From contig QPMI01000428.1 of NCBI GenBank assembly GCA_004431415.1, positions 310,001-374,000 of the forward strand: a stretch of 64,000 nt of DNA. The letters are read 5' to 3'. This stretch comes from Cyanophora paradoxa. Its lineage: Eukaryota > Glaucocystophyceae > Cyanophorales > Cyanophoraceae. Below, piece by piece: positions 31,521 to 43,210 of the stretch. Made by a program: the position numbers and the translations under genes. The notes beneath the pieces are model-generated. The model was given only the letters and a program-made list of their open reading frames with translations, searched no databases and was not told the origin of the DNA. Numbering within the stretch: the stretch's first letter is position 1; each line of letters opens with the position of its first letter.

Positions 31521-34500
31521 ATGGAAAGGACGCCCACGTATTCCGCAGCTGAATGTCTGGGAACATCCAGAGACAGCCGCGTCCTCAACGCCGGCGGGGA
31601 CAAGCAGCCGGTATACGCAGATGTAGGAGCGCCCGGAGTGCACGGCAGCAGCGTGGTGCCTAAGGCGGGGAAGAATTCGAAGCCGCCCGGCAAGCAACGG
31701 CTGAGCATCCGCGGGATAGTGATCATAACATGCGTTCTGTGCGTCGTCGGGGCCGCGGCGTTCAGCTGGGTGGTCACGTTCATGCTTGGGCTGCGCAAGT
31801 GCGTACGCGCGTCTCGACGCGTCGTCGTCCCGTGTTTGATATCGTCGCCCGCGCCCGCAGCGTCGAGGACGTCGCTCACCTCTTCATGCACAAGTCGCGC
31901 CCCGGCCCGGCGCTATCGCTCCGTGCTGATTCGATCCGCGCATGCGCAGAGTCTCTATCGAAGCGCTCAATTCCAGTGCGCTGCTCCCGGCCTGCCGCCC
32001 GCGCGGGGGGGCCGCGCGCCGAACGCGTTCGCCGCGCCGCAGTACACGGCTACTTTGGCAACCCCATGTTCGCGGCAAAGGGCGGGCGCAACCGCCTCGA
32101 GACGGTTCGTGGGAGCGAAGTGCGAATTAGAGCGCTGCCGCATCGAAATGGATGGCGGGGGGCGTCACCTGCAGCTAGAAGCGCCGCTGACGGACGCTCG
32201 CGCTCGGCAGGCGGCGCTGCGGCCGGAGAACTGGCGCGAGCTCTTCGAGTTCTGCCACCGGAGCGTGGCGGCGGTGGACGGTATGACTGGCCTCTTCATC
32301 TCGTACCTTGGGCGCAACTCGAGCGACACGGTGTACGGCTCCCGGGTTCGACCCCCGCCCCGGCCGCCCGCCCTGTTCGCCTCTTCGAATTCGATCCCTT
32401 CGGCCCTGCAGACCTGCCCCGTCACCCCGACCGGCTCTACAGCGTGCCAGAGCCCTTGGGTCTACGCTTTCAACGGTGCGGCGCCTCCTTTGCCGTCCCG
32501 CGCCCCCCGACGCCGGCCGGGCCCGCCCGCGCGCCCGCAGGCACCCACACGACTACGTGGGCCGCCTCGGACCGCGGCCAGCCCACGATCTTCAGCGTAC
32601 CCCTCGCCCTGCCCCGCTCCCTTCCCGCCTTTGGTTCACCGACCGCCCGCCCCGCGCGATCAGGCGACGCGCGCGGGCTATGCGAAGCACCCCGACAAGG
32701 AGGGGTGGTGCGCCCGCCAGGCCGCACACCGGCCGCCGACGCCGCCGCCGTCGGCGACGGCGCGGCTCACCGACGGCGCAGCGTCGCGGCGGCCCTCGCG
32801 AGCGCCGAGAAGACGCAGTGGTGCAACGTGTTCATGGACGACGCACCCGAGGTCCGCGCCCGACGCGGCCGGCGCCGGCGCGGACGCTCTCGCAGAGCTG
32901 ACGCGTCTGCTCGCGCGCGCAGAGCGATCCCATCCACCGCCTCTCCGTGACGTGCGCGCGCGCGCCCCGTCTCGAGCTCCACCCGCCCGCGCGAGGGGCG
33001 CGGCGGGCGGGCCGATCCGACCCCGCGCGCGCCCTCGCAGGTACTCGCGGGCCTTCAAGAGCCTCCCCGCGCCCAGCGACTTCGCGACGTGCGCGCCGCC
33101 CAGCTCCGTTCCGCCGACCTGCCCGTCTCTCGTGAGCGCTGTCCGCCCAGTTACGTGCCGGCGGGCGTGCCGAACGTGCCGGAGACGCGCGGGATCTCGC
33201 CCATGGCGGACAACGCCAAGGGCCTGGACGCCCCCTACATCGGCACCATCTCTGTCCGCTGTCTTTCGCTTTCTCGCCCTTGCCTTCCTGTCCGGTTGCC
33301 GACCCAAGCGGGCGCAGATCACCCTGTCGCTCGCGAAGCTCTCGGACCTGCTCGCGACGGCGTGGGACGCGCGGGAGGGCGAGTCCGCCGAGGTCAACTT
33401 CAAGGCGCGCCCCCGCCCCCGCCCCCGCCCCCGCCGCCGCGAGGCCGCTCCGTAGCCGGCGCGCTGACGCGGCGCCCCGCGCAGCTAGCGGGAGGCTTCT
33501 CGATGCTCGTCGAGGAAGGTGCGCCGCGCGGCCTGCCGTGCTGCGGCCCGCCCCCGCCGAGCGGCCCGTGCGCGCAGGAACCGGCCACATGATCGCCACG
33601 AGCGGGGACCCGTCGCTGGTCGTCGACAGGTGAACCCGCGCCCTGCGCGCCCGCGCGCGCGCCCCGCCGCTCCTCCTCGGGCTCAGCGGGCGCCGGCAGG
33701 GCGGGGAGGCTGCTGAGGGCGTCGGAGAGCGGCGACGGCATGGTCAAGGCTATCATTAGTGCCTACCCGGTGCGCGGCCGAGCGCCGCGCGCGCGCGCCT
33801 TGCAGCGCTGCGCCGCGGGGCGGGGCGCCTTACGCCCTTCCCGCCCGCCCGCTTTTCCGCAGCTCGGGGGCGACGGCGGGGACGACGGCCTTGTGCAGGA
33901 GATGGGCATCGGGGGCCGCGCGTACCTCGCCGTCCACGAGCACGTCGACTTCGTGCGCCCCGCCCCGCCCCGCCCCGCCGCCGCCTCGGAAGCAGAGAGC
34001 AGAGAGCAGGGGCCCCGCCCCGCGCCCCGCGCCGGCTCTGAGGTCCGCGCCCGCCCGCAGGAGCCGAACCTCCGCTGGCGGCTCTACACGGCCGTCCCCA
34101 AGGCGCGCGATTCCCCGTATCCCCAAACGCCCCTACCCCCCTTTACCCTCCGCAGGACGCGATCCTGCAGCAGCTGCGCACGTCGATCATCATCGTATCC
34201 ATCTGCAACGCGGTGCGCGGCGCCCCGGCCTCGCGCCCCGGCGCCCCGGCGCGAGCCCCCGACGAGCCGCCGCGGGCCCGCAGGTCTGGCTCCTCCTCGC
34301 CGTCGTCGGGGCCGTGTACGTCGCCGTCCTGATCACCAAGCCCCTCGACCGGGTACGCGCTCTTCCCGTACCGTCGAACCATGTACCCCGACCGCGGCCT
34401 CTGATGAATCGATCCGGGGTACGCCTCCCGCAGGTGTACAGGCAGATGAGGACCTTCGTGGACGAGCTGGGGGTACGCATGCTCGCCCGAGCGGGCTCGC

Positions 34501-37500
34501 CGGTCCCCGTACCCCCTGCGCGCCCGACGTTCTTGCACACAGGTCCTGACCGCCGAGATGACGGGCCACATCCGTGCGAGCAACGCCGGCCCCGCGGGGT
34601 CGGGCAGCGGGCGCCGGGGTGGGCCCGGGCCGGCAGACTCGGCTGGGCGGGCCGGCGGAGCCGCCGCCTCGTCCCAGGTCTCCATACTCATGGGCGGGGG
34701 CGGCGGGGCTGGGAGCAAGGCGACGCCGGCGCCCTCGCGGCGGGGCAGCTGGTCGGACTGGCGCGGCCTCGGGCGGCGCCTTCGGGAGAGCCTGCCCCGG
34801 CCGGCCTCGAAGGCCCCACGGAAGGAGGAGGAGGAAGAGGAGGAGGAGGAGGAGCTGCCGGAGCCGGACTACGGGAGCCCGGCCTCGACGACGCGCTCGG
34901 GCTCGGCCCGCTACGCCCTCGCCGAGCTCTCCCGCTTCCAGGCGAGCCGCCCGGGCTACGCGAGGGCCGCCCGGGGCTGACGGGCGCCCCGGGGGCAGCC
35001 GGTGGTGCGGGACATCCGGCGGGGCTTCCTCTCCTTCAGCGACGTCGTCTCGCGCGAGGCGGCGGCGCGCATGGAGCTGCGGATACGCGCCGAGAGCTCC
35101 CACAAGTTCCTCCAGACCGTCTCCCACGAGATGCGGTCCGCCCCCTCTTCTTCTTCCCTCTCCTCTGCCCCTCCGTTCGCTCGCTCCGCTGACTCGCCTG
35201 TCTCTTCTCTCTCCGCGGCGCCCCTCCGCAGGACGCCGCTCGTGCGCCGCGGCCCTCGCTCCCGCCCCTCGCCTCTCACCGCCGCCGCTGACGCTCCCCG
35301 CCCGCCCGCCCTCTCGCTGCAATCAGAACGGGATCATGGGTGCGCGGGTCGGGCCAGCTGCGGGGGCGCGAACCCCCCTCCTGACGGCCCCCGCGGCAGG
35401 GATGATCGACCTGACGCTGGACCTCGAGATCCCGCCCGAGGCGCAGGAGAACCTGCAGGTCCGTGCTGGCTGGCGCGGCGCGCTGCAGGAGAACTATGCG
35501 GCCTGGCTTGGCCTGGCCCGGCCCGGCGCCTTCCCGCCTCTGAGACCCGCTCGCTCGCCTCGGCCCGCCCGCCCGCAGAGCGCCCTCCGCTGCTCCGAGC
35601 ACCTCCTCTTCCTCGTCAACGACATCCTCGACTTCCAGGTCCCCGCGCGTGCCCCCCTCGCTCCCACCCCTCCTGACCGGCCCGGGCCCCTCGTCTTTCG
35701 GCGCAGCGGATCGAGGCGGGGCAGCTGGAGCTGCGGCGGGTGCCCTTCTGCGTGGACGACGTCGTCGAGGGCGCCGCCCGCATCACCCAGCTCAAGGCGC
35801 CCGCCCCCCGCCCCGGCCCAGGCCGCCCTCTGACGCCCCGCACCCGCTGGCCCGTGCAGGCACAAGAGAAGGGCCTCTTGATGGAGGTCGAGATCGACGC
35901 GGCGATCCCCGCCGCGCTCGAGGGCGACCCCGACAGGCTCCGCCGTGCGCCCCCGTACCCCCCCGCGGGGCCTCCCCCCGCCCCCCTCCCGCCTTCCCCC
36001 CGCCGACGGTGCCCCGCGATTCGGCAGAGGCGCTCATCAACCTCGTCAACAACGCGTGGTACCCCCAGTTTCCCGCTTCCTCCCCCCCTCACCCGCCCGG
36101 TTTGATCTTCGTACCCCGCAGCAAGTACAGCTTCCAGGGTACCATCAGGGCGCGCCAGTTCCCCTCCCCGTCCACCCCTCCCCCGCCCCCTCCTCTCACG
36201 TACCCCCCGCAGGTCACCGTCCGCGCCGAGCCGCCGCCCGGGGGCGACACCCCGGGTACGTTGACGCTGTACTTCGAGGTCTCGGACGAGGGTGCGTGGG
36301 GTACCCCCCTGATGGGCGCGTACCCCCGCCACGGCCGAGCGGGGCGGGCGCGCAGGCGTCGGGATCGACGAGGAGGGGCAGCGGCAGCTCTTCACGCGCT
36401 TTTACCGCGCGCCGCTGGAGCTCGGCGGCCGCCCCGACCCGGGGGGTACCGGCCTGGGCCTCGCGATCACGAAGCAGATCGTGGAGCAATCCGGGGGTAC
36501 CATCGGCTGCCGCTCGGCCCCGGGGGCGGGCTCCCGGTTCTTCTTCTCGGTGCCCTTCCGCATCCGTGCGCGCGCCCCGCGACCCTCGGCCGCCCCTTTT
36601 GAGCCCCTTCCGACCGGCTCCGCAGCGCCGCCGAACTCTGGGGAGCCGTTAGTGCGGCGGTCACGGCAGGGGAGCGTCACGTCGTCCCACTTGCTGCCGC
36701 CGCAGAGCCGCCGCGGCAGCTTCGGTGAGGCGCGCCATCCCAGCAGCTCCATCGGCGCGCTGTCCGTCCCCTCTGCGGGCTCTGGCGGCGGCGTCGGAGG
36801 CCTCGCTGGCCTCTCTGGCGGGCTGGGGCTGCCCTCGCCGGTCACCCGCTCGTCGGCCGCCGCCGCCGCCGGGGCCGGGGCAGGGGCCGGCGCCCGCGGC
36901 TCGGGCGGCAGGCCCCACGGGCTTCAACGCACTTTCTCCGGCAGGCACTCGCCTGGGACCCTCGCCCTCGCCGGCGCCGGCGCGCGCTTCGTCTCCTCCC
37001 CCCACGGGGTGGGCTTCGTCGCCGTGGCTCACGCGGACGACGGGGCCGGCGGCGGCGGCGGCGGCGGCGCCGGCCCATCCTCTCCTTCGCTCCTGGCCGC
37101 GCCGCCCCTTCTCTTCCTCCCTCCTCCCGGGCCCACCGCTAGCCATAGCCCTCGGCTTCAAATTGCTTTGGACGCTCCACCGCACCGCCGCCGCCGCTCA
37201 GACCCATCGCCGCGGCACGCGCCGCCCGGCGGCGCTGCGCGGGGGGGCCGCCGCCGCTCCGACCCGCCCCCAGGCCATGCCGCGCCGCCGACGGCAGCAG
37301 ACGGTGCGGGTTCTGATACGCGGCAAACGTTCTCCGTGGGTCTACGCGTGACGCGGCCGCAGGGGACGCGGCGAGCAGCGGAGACACGGCGAGCGCCTGC
37401 GACGCCGAAGAAGACATGGAGGGGCACAGCGGGCTCCACTCCCCGGTATCTCCTCGCGCCCCAAATCTAAACACCCGGGCTTCTTCTTTGACGCCCATGT

Positions 37501-39850
37501 TTCAGGCGGCCGAGGCCGACGCGCAGCCGCGCGGCGCCGCGCGCCTGTCGTCACTACTCGAAGCTGAGGCTGAGTCAGCGACTGCGGACGCGAGCAACGG
37601 CGGCGGCGGCGGCGAGGACGGCGGCGGCGGAGAGCAGCCTGCGACGCGCCTGAAGCTCGAGGCGCCCACGGAATCGGACCAGCGGGGGTCGCGCCGGCCC
37701 TCGCGCGCCTCCATTCGCTCCGACGATTCCTTCGTTCCGCTCGCGGCCGCCGCCGGCGCCTCCCCGGCGCCCGCGCGGTCGCGCCACGGATCCTTCAGCT
37801 CCGCCGCGTCAGCGGCGGCGCCGGCCGCGGCGCCGCTGCAGATCCTCGTCGTCGACGACAACGACGTGCGCCCCGCCCGCCGCCCGCCGCCCGCCGCGCC
37901 CCGCGCCGCGCCGCGCGGGCCGAGCGCGGGGCGGCGGCAGATGAACCGGAAGGTCCTCTGCGCGTTCCTCGCCAAGGAGGGCCACGCGACGGCCACCGCG
38001 CGGGACGGCGAGGAGGCCGTCGCCGCCTTCGAGGCGCGGGCGCGGGAGGTGGGGCGGGCGGGGGCGGGCGGACGGCGTTCGACCTGGTCTTCATGGACAT
38101 CGCGATGCCGCGGATGGACGGGATGGAGGCCACGCGCCGCATCCGCGAGCTCGAGCGCGCCCTTGGCCTCGGGCCCGCCGCCCGCACCCCCGTCGTCGGT
38201 CCGCCCGCGTCTCCCCGCTCCTCGCGCCGCGCGCCGCTGACGGCGGCGGGCAGCGTGCACGGCGTTCACGGCGGAGGCGGACCGGGCGGCGGCGCTGGCG
38301 GCGGGGATGGACGGGCACATCGGGAAGCCCGTCACGCGCGCCGTCCTCCTCCCCGTCCTCCGCCAGTGGGGCGCCCCCGCCCCCGCCCCCGCCGCAGCGG
38401 AGGCCGGGCCCGGGCAGGCGGCTCCGCCCCCGGCGGCGAGCGGCGAGCGCAGCCCGCGGCCGCCTGCGGCGGAGGACGGCGGGCCGCAGCCGGTGCCGGC
38501 GCCGGCGGCCCCGTCGCTGAACGCGGCGCGAGCGGGCGAACCGTCGCCGCAGCGAGCCCCGGTCTCCGCCTCCCGCCCCGCCGGCGCGCCCGCGGGTCTG
38601 GAGGAAGGCACCGCGTGGGGGTACCCCTCCGGCCTCCTGCATGCTCCGAGCGCGGGCGGCCCCTCGCGCCGGGCCTCCGTCGCCTCGTCCGTCGCCTCGG
38701 CGGCCTCCGAGGGCGCGGAGGGCTCGACCGGTGATTTGGGCGACGCCGCCGCCGGTGCGCGGAAGACCCGATCGCTGCGCGTCCTCGGCTCCGACGCCGG
38801 CGCCTCCCCGGCGCCCCCGCGGTCGCGCCACGGATCCTTCAGCTCCGCCGCGTCAGCGGCGGCGCCGGCCGCGGCGCCGCTGCAGATCCTCGTCGTCGAC
38901 GACAACGACGTGCGCCCCGCCCGCCGCCCGCCGCCCGCCGCGCCCGCGCCGCGCCGCGCGGGCCGAGCGCGGGGCGGCGGCAGATGAACCGGAAGGTCCT
39001 CTGCGCGTTCCTCGCCAAGGAGGGCCACGCGACGGCCACCGCGCGGGACGGCGAGGAGGCCGTCGCCGCCTTCGAGGCGCGCGCGCGGGCGGCGGCGGCC
39101 GGCGGCGGGGTACGGGCGGCCTTCGACCTGGTCTTCATGGACATCGCGATGCCGCGGATGGACGGGATGGAGGCCACGCGCCGCATCCGCGAGCTCGAGC
39201 GCGCCCTCGGCCTCGGCCCCGTCGCCCGCACCCCCGTCGTCGGTCCGCCCGCCCCGCCCGCCCGCCCCCGCGCCGCCGCTGACGGCGGCGGGCGGCGGGC
39301 AGCGTGCACGGCGTTCACGGCGGAGGCGGACCGGGCGGCGGCGCTGGCGGCGGGGATGGACGGGCACATCGGGAAGCCCGTCACGCGCGCCGTCCTCCTC
39401 CCCGTCCTCCGCCAGTGGGGCGCCCCCGCCCCGTCCCTCGCAACGGAGGCCGGGCCCGGGAAGGTGGCCCCGCCCCCAGCGGCGAGCGGCGAGCGGAGCC
39501 CGCGGGCAGGCGCGGCAGCAGCAGCTCTGGGCCCAGCCGCAGCGCCGGCCGCCCTCCCGTCTGTCCACGAGGCGGCAGAAGAGCCGTCCCCGGCACCTCT
39601 CGAAGTTGGGCACACGGCAGCCGCCCCTCCTCCGGGCTCTCTCCTGGCGCCGCCGGCGGCCCCGCGGGCCCGCCGCGCCTCCTTTGCCGTCGTCCCCGTC
39701 CCCTCAACGACCGGTGACGCCTCCGAGGGGGCCAAGCAGCGGCCGTGGTCCCTGGACGCTTTCGAGCTGGTACCCCCCGCCGACAACGCCCCCGGGGCCC
39801 CGCAGCTGTTGCCGTTGTCCTCCGCCTCCACCGCGTCCGGATCCGCTTGA
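31521..39850 (+). CDS. Membrane hybrid histidine kinase, right copy
   Basis: Same architecture as the left copy: TM1 GIVIITCVLCVVGAAAFSWV (about 31710-31775), sensor region (about 31900-33770) with the Cache-like phrase MIATSGDPSLVVDR, TM2 VWLLLAVVGAVYVAVLITK (about 34285-34345), a Glu-rich linker (34820-34860), and the H-box exon 34999-35135 with phosphoacceptor His at 35125-35127. Micro-exons at 35232-35241 and 35327-35339 lead to MIDLTLDLEIPPEAQENLQ. HATPase shows ALINLVNNA (N box), SDEGVGID and GGTGLGLAITKQIVEQSGG. A Ser/Arg-rich linker precedes receivers REC1 (about 37840-38390) and REC2 (about 38880-39420), each with VVDDND, FMDIAMPRMDG, a spliced TPVVACTAFTAEADR and GHIGKPVTR. REC2 looks intact. 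REC1 is one base out of frame between EARAR and FDLVF. The stop is at 39848-39850. Confidence 0.9.
35232..35241 (+). other. 10-nt micro-exon, right kinase
   Basis: GACGCCGCTC lies between an intron 35136-35231 (GTCCG...CTGAC...CCGCAG) and an intron 35242-35326 (GTGCG...CTGAC...ATCAG). It restores the reading frame HEM-R-TPL. Confidence 0.85.
35327..35339 (+). other. 13-nt micro-exon, right kinase
   Basis: AACGGGATCATGG is followed by an intron 35340-35399 (GTGCG...CTGAC...GGCAG). Joined, it gives TPL-NGIM-GMIDL, the exact family pattern. Skipping either micro-exon alone would shift the frame (10 and 13 nt). Confidence 0.85.
37760..39850 (+). repeat. Tandem receiver-domain duplication, right kinase
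   Basis: A unit of about 1.04 kb, beginning at GCCTCCCCGGCGCCC / TCGCGCCACGGATCC and covering a linker plus one receiver domain with its introns, occurs twice (about 37760-38805 and 38806-39850). The left kinase has the same pair, so the receiver duplication is older than the inverted duplication. Confidence 0.75.
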
Positions 39851-40812
39851 TTTACAATGCCTGTCGAGCGCTAGCTCAAGTCTTCTTTATGCTTCCGGCA
39901 ATCTTTTATGCCTTTCTTTCAATTCGATTAGAGATTTTGCACAGTGTACATGTTGTTGCGAGTTTCAATCACCGGCATTTCTCAGCCGCTTTTTCTAGCG
40001 TCGACGTCTTTGCAATTGTACCTTTTTGTTGCTAATGGACGGTAGTGTGTGCAGCAGATCTATACATACGTATGTACATGCACGGATTAATTCAATGCAT
40101 GCGTGCACGTGCACCTTCGAATTCTCCATTTCTGGGCGCGCGCGCGGCGATTGCCATGCCCCTGGGCTGAATTTAGATCTGTCACTCTGCTGCGCATGCT
40201 GACCAGTTCCTGCGCCGCGCCGCAGCGCTAGCATGCGCGCGCAGCTAGCGCTAGCGCTGATATCATCGATATCGATCAATTTAGGCGGCCTGCGGGGGTA
40301 CAGCAGAACCAACCCGTAGCTGGCAGGCGCCGCCGGCAAGCGCCAGCCTGGCAGGCGGCGGGCGCCGGCGCATGTCTGCTGTGCGGCTCCTCTGCCAACA
40401 TGTGCGTACTACGCCGTGCATTATGGCCCGCGCGCGCGCGCCGCATGCGCATGCGCGCACCGTCGACGTCCGGCGCCCGGCGCTAGAAGCCTAGAACGCG
40501 CCCAAGACATCGACATCGATTACAAATGACTGAGGCCTTTACTAAGCCGAGCTGCTCCGACTCTAGATCTGCGCCGCATGATCTCTGTTCATATGCATCC
40601 ACCGCGCGTCCGACCGTCAGACGCTATGAGAGCGCGTGCGTGCTCGCCTTTCGTACCCTGATCGGGAACGTGCAGGTCGGGTGCGGCGTCATCGTTCACG
40701 CGCGCCGCTAGCGGCCGGGGCGGCACCCCCGGCCCGGCCCGGCCCGCGCATGGACATATGCATGACTTCGAATTCGCAGCGGTCGCTGATGCATCGCCTG
40801 CCTTCGCGCAGC
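39851..40812. other. Intergenic stretch
   Basis: No gene. The first ~90 bp are 3' flank shared with the left arm. 40040-40300 and 40380-40460 are palindromic-word patches (GCTAGCGCTAGCGC, GATATCATCGATATCGATC, CGCGCGCGCCGCATGCGCATGCGCGC). Confidence 0.5.
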
Positions 40813-41356
40813 GAACGTCGCGCTCCGCAAGCAGAGTTCCAGGCAGGAGCTCTGCAGGAACGGCGACATCAAGCCCAAGGTAGCTAGCCGGCTGGCTAGC
40901 TTTGCTGCTCTGACCTGCGCTGACGTCGACCGATCTGCGCACGTACACGCAGGTCTACGCCATCCGTCTGCTCGGTGCGCCGCGCCGCGCCATATATCGG
41001 TACCCCCCACCCCTCCCCGAGACGCCCCTGACGCACGCGGCGGCCGTGCGCGTGCGCAGCGAACCGAAGCATGTGCTGGAAGTGGTGGCCCGGGTCCACA
41101 AGGCTCGAGGTCCGGTGCCCCGAACCCGTCCCGCCGTGCCAGGCACGCCGGGCCGGCCAGGGCCCCTCCCGCCCCTTCCCAACCCCCCAACACCCTATCC
41201 CCGCTCGCCCTCTCCTCTCCGGGGGATCCTACGCCCCGACCCGGCCGTGCCAGGCCGCCGAGCCGACCAGGGACCCTTTAGCTTCCTCCTCCGGGTTGCC
41301 CCTTTTAATCAATTATAAGCGTGGCTTCCTCCCAAGTCCCCTTCCGAAGCCACCCT

Positions 41357-41388
<32 letters not shown>

Positions 41389-42772
41389 ACCCGCGCACCG
41401 CCGAGGCCTCGGGGCGGGGCGGGGCCGCCGGGCGGTGCGGTCCTCGGGCCTCTATCCCCCTCTCGCCTTCTTCGCTCCCTCCGCACCCCGCACCCCTCCC
41501 TCAACCCCCCCCCCCCCCCCCATCCCGCGCAAGGCCTCTCTTCTCAACTCCCCCCCCCCTCCTCCGCCCCTTCCCCCGCGCACTTCGCCCAACCGACGGG
41601 CGCGGGGGCGGCAGGTCACCGACGACTGCAAGAGCCTGGACGACCCCCGCACGCACTTTGCCTTCGACACGAGCATGCGCATCCACTCCGCTGTGTGCGC
41701 CCCGCCCCGCGCTGGAGCCCATCCGCATCCCCCGCTTCTAGCCGCCGCCTCTAGATTCTGCCGCGCCCGCGCCGGCGAGGGATTCGCCGCCCCGCCCCAC
41801 CCACCCCGCCCCGCCCCGCCTCGAGACCTCGGGGGTCCGCGGTTCGCTCTCTCACGCCGCCATCGTCCGCCGCAGGAACGCGAAGGAGTACGGGTACGCG
41901 TCCCGCAGCTCCAGCCTTAGCTCGGCCGCCGAGCGCCGCTCGCGATCACGAACGCGACGCCAGCGGCCCCCAAATGACCCGCGGCGCCCCGGGTCCGGGC
42001 CCCGGCCCTTGCGCGGCCCCGCAGGATGTGCGTGGACCTCTCCTCCGCCAAGTACAAGACCGGCGACATCGTCAAAGGCGGTGCTCCGAAATTCCCCGCC
42101 CCGCCCCGCCCCGCCCCGTCGCCGGGCGTCGAGCGGGCGGCCCGGCGGGCAGCGCCGTGCGGGGAGCAGCCGACGCAAAAGTTCCTCCCCAACCTCAACG
42201 TCTTCCGCAAGACCTTCCCCGGCTGCCCGGGGGGTACCGCCAAGCCGTGCGCCGCTCCCCGTGCTGGGCCGGGGCTGTACTGTACCCCTCCACCTCCGCC
42301 TCCCCGGCCTCGCGTCGACGTCAAAGCCGCCCGCAGGATCAAGTATTACCCGTCGGCCTACGGGCGGATCCTGCTCCTGAACAGCCTCACGAAGTGCATC
42401 GGGGTAGAGGGCAGCTCAGGTGAGTTCGAGGGTACCCACAACCTCGCGGTCGACGAGTGCTCCCCCGACCTCAAGGATCAGGTCCCGTACCCCCCCCCTT
42501 GGATCTCCCCCCCGGCCCCTTTCCGAGGAGCTCTCATTGTCCAGGAGTGGTAGCTGGTGCCCGTACCCCCCAAGACTCTCAAGTACCGTCACGCGGACGA
42601 CTCGGCGCTCGAGTTCGAGGAGGGGAACATGGTGTGGGGGGTACAGGGAACGGAGGGCGCCCTCGAAATCGAGGGGGACGGCACGGCGGGGGCGGGCGGG
42701 GAGGGGTACGGAGAGGGCTACCCTGCCCTCGCCCTCGCGTTTCTTCCAGACGACTTTTCGAATTTGAAATAG
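40813..42772 (+). CDS. Unidentified multi-exon protein, 5' end not found
   Basis: Exons fitting the splice grammar read NVALRKQSSRQELCRNGD (to 40879), VYAIRLL (about 40953-40974), SEPKHVLEVVARVHKAR (about 41060-41108), TDDCKSLDDPRTHFAFDTSM to HSAVC (about 41615-41697), MCVDLSSAKYKTGDIVK (42026-42077), KFLPNLNVFRKTFPGCPG (about 42180-42233), IKYYPSAYGRILLLNSLTKC (42338-42418), EFEGTHNLAVDECSPDLKDQ (about 42425-42482) and VPPKTLKYRHADDSALEFEE, continuing to the stop at 42770-42772 (FLPDDFSNLK). Introns are extremely C-rich; one carries a 31-base C run. I do not recognise the family and no membrane segment is evident. The conserved-looking core (IKYYPSAYGRILLLNSLTK) suggests a real protein family searchable by profile. 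Confidence 0.6.
41358..41388. repeat. Poly-C run of 31 bases in an intron
   Basis: An uninterrupted C run in the large intron of the 40.8-42.8 kb gene. Other C runs lie at about 41504-41521 and 41550-41558 of the same intron. Confidence 0.85.
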
Positions 42773-43210
42773 ATTCGATCGCGAGCTCCTCGTTCCAATA
42801 GATATAAATTAGTAAATAGTACTGTGGGTTATAGCGCTAATCTTCTGCCCCCTGGCCCGACAACTCTACATAAAAAAACCCAATACAGATAACAATATTA
42901 ATACAGTAGTCCTCTTACTGTTGAAGGCAAGACTAGTACTGTAGACTCGTTGTTTCGTATCTTGCGGCTGCATGCGCAGTATTGATTACATGAATATTAT
43001 GCAGAAGCGCCTATATATGCGCGCTGCAAATTTGGGAGCCCGCGCGCTGTCCTACTTGTAATTTCCCTCCAGATTGTAATCAAATTACACGTACACATAA
43101 TATCGTCCTAAATTAAATTTTCTTCCTACTTTGTCCTTACGCAGAGCTTATGCATGCGCGTCTTTGCGAGACACAGCCTGGCAGAGCCTGCAAAATGCCA
43201 CTCGTGTTCA
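42773..43210. other. Convergent intergenic stretch
   Basis: AT-rich 3' flank between a plus-strand gene and the minus-strand glycosyltransferase. I see no gene in it. Confidence 0.5.

Noticed and set aside
31383-33455. 690-codon uninterrupted frame over the right kinase sensor
   Set aside because: It reads through several GTGCG...GCAG introns. Only parts carry the conserved sensor sequence; the left arm shows the same exon pattern.
36122-36138. 17-nt micro-exon in the right kinase (KYSFQ)
   Set aside because: The left copy lacks the GT needed after it, so the exon probably extends to a GC-type donor; kept only as a splice-site finding.
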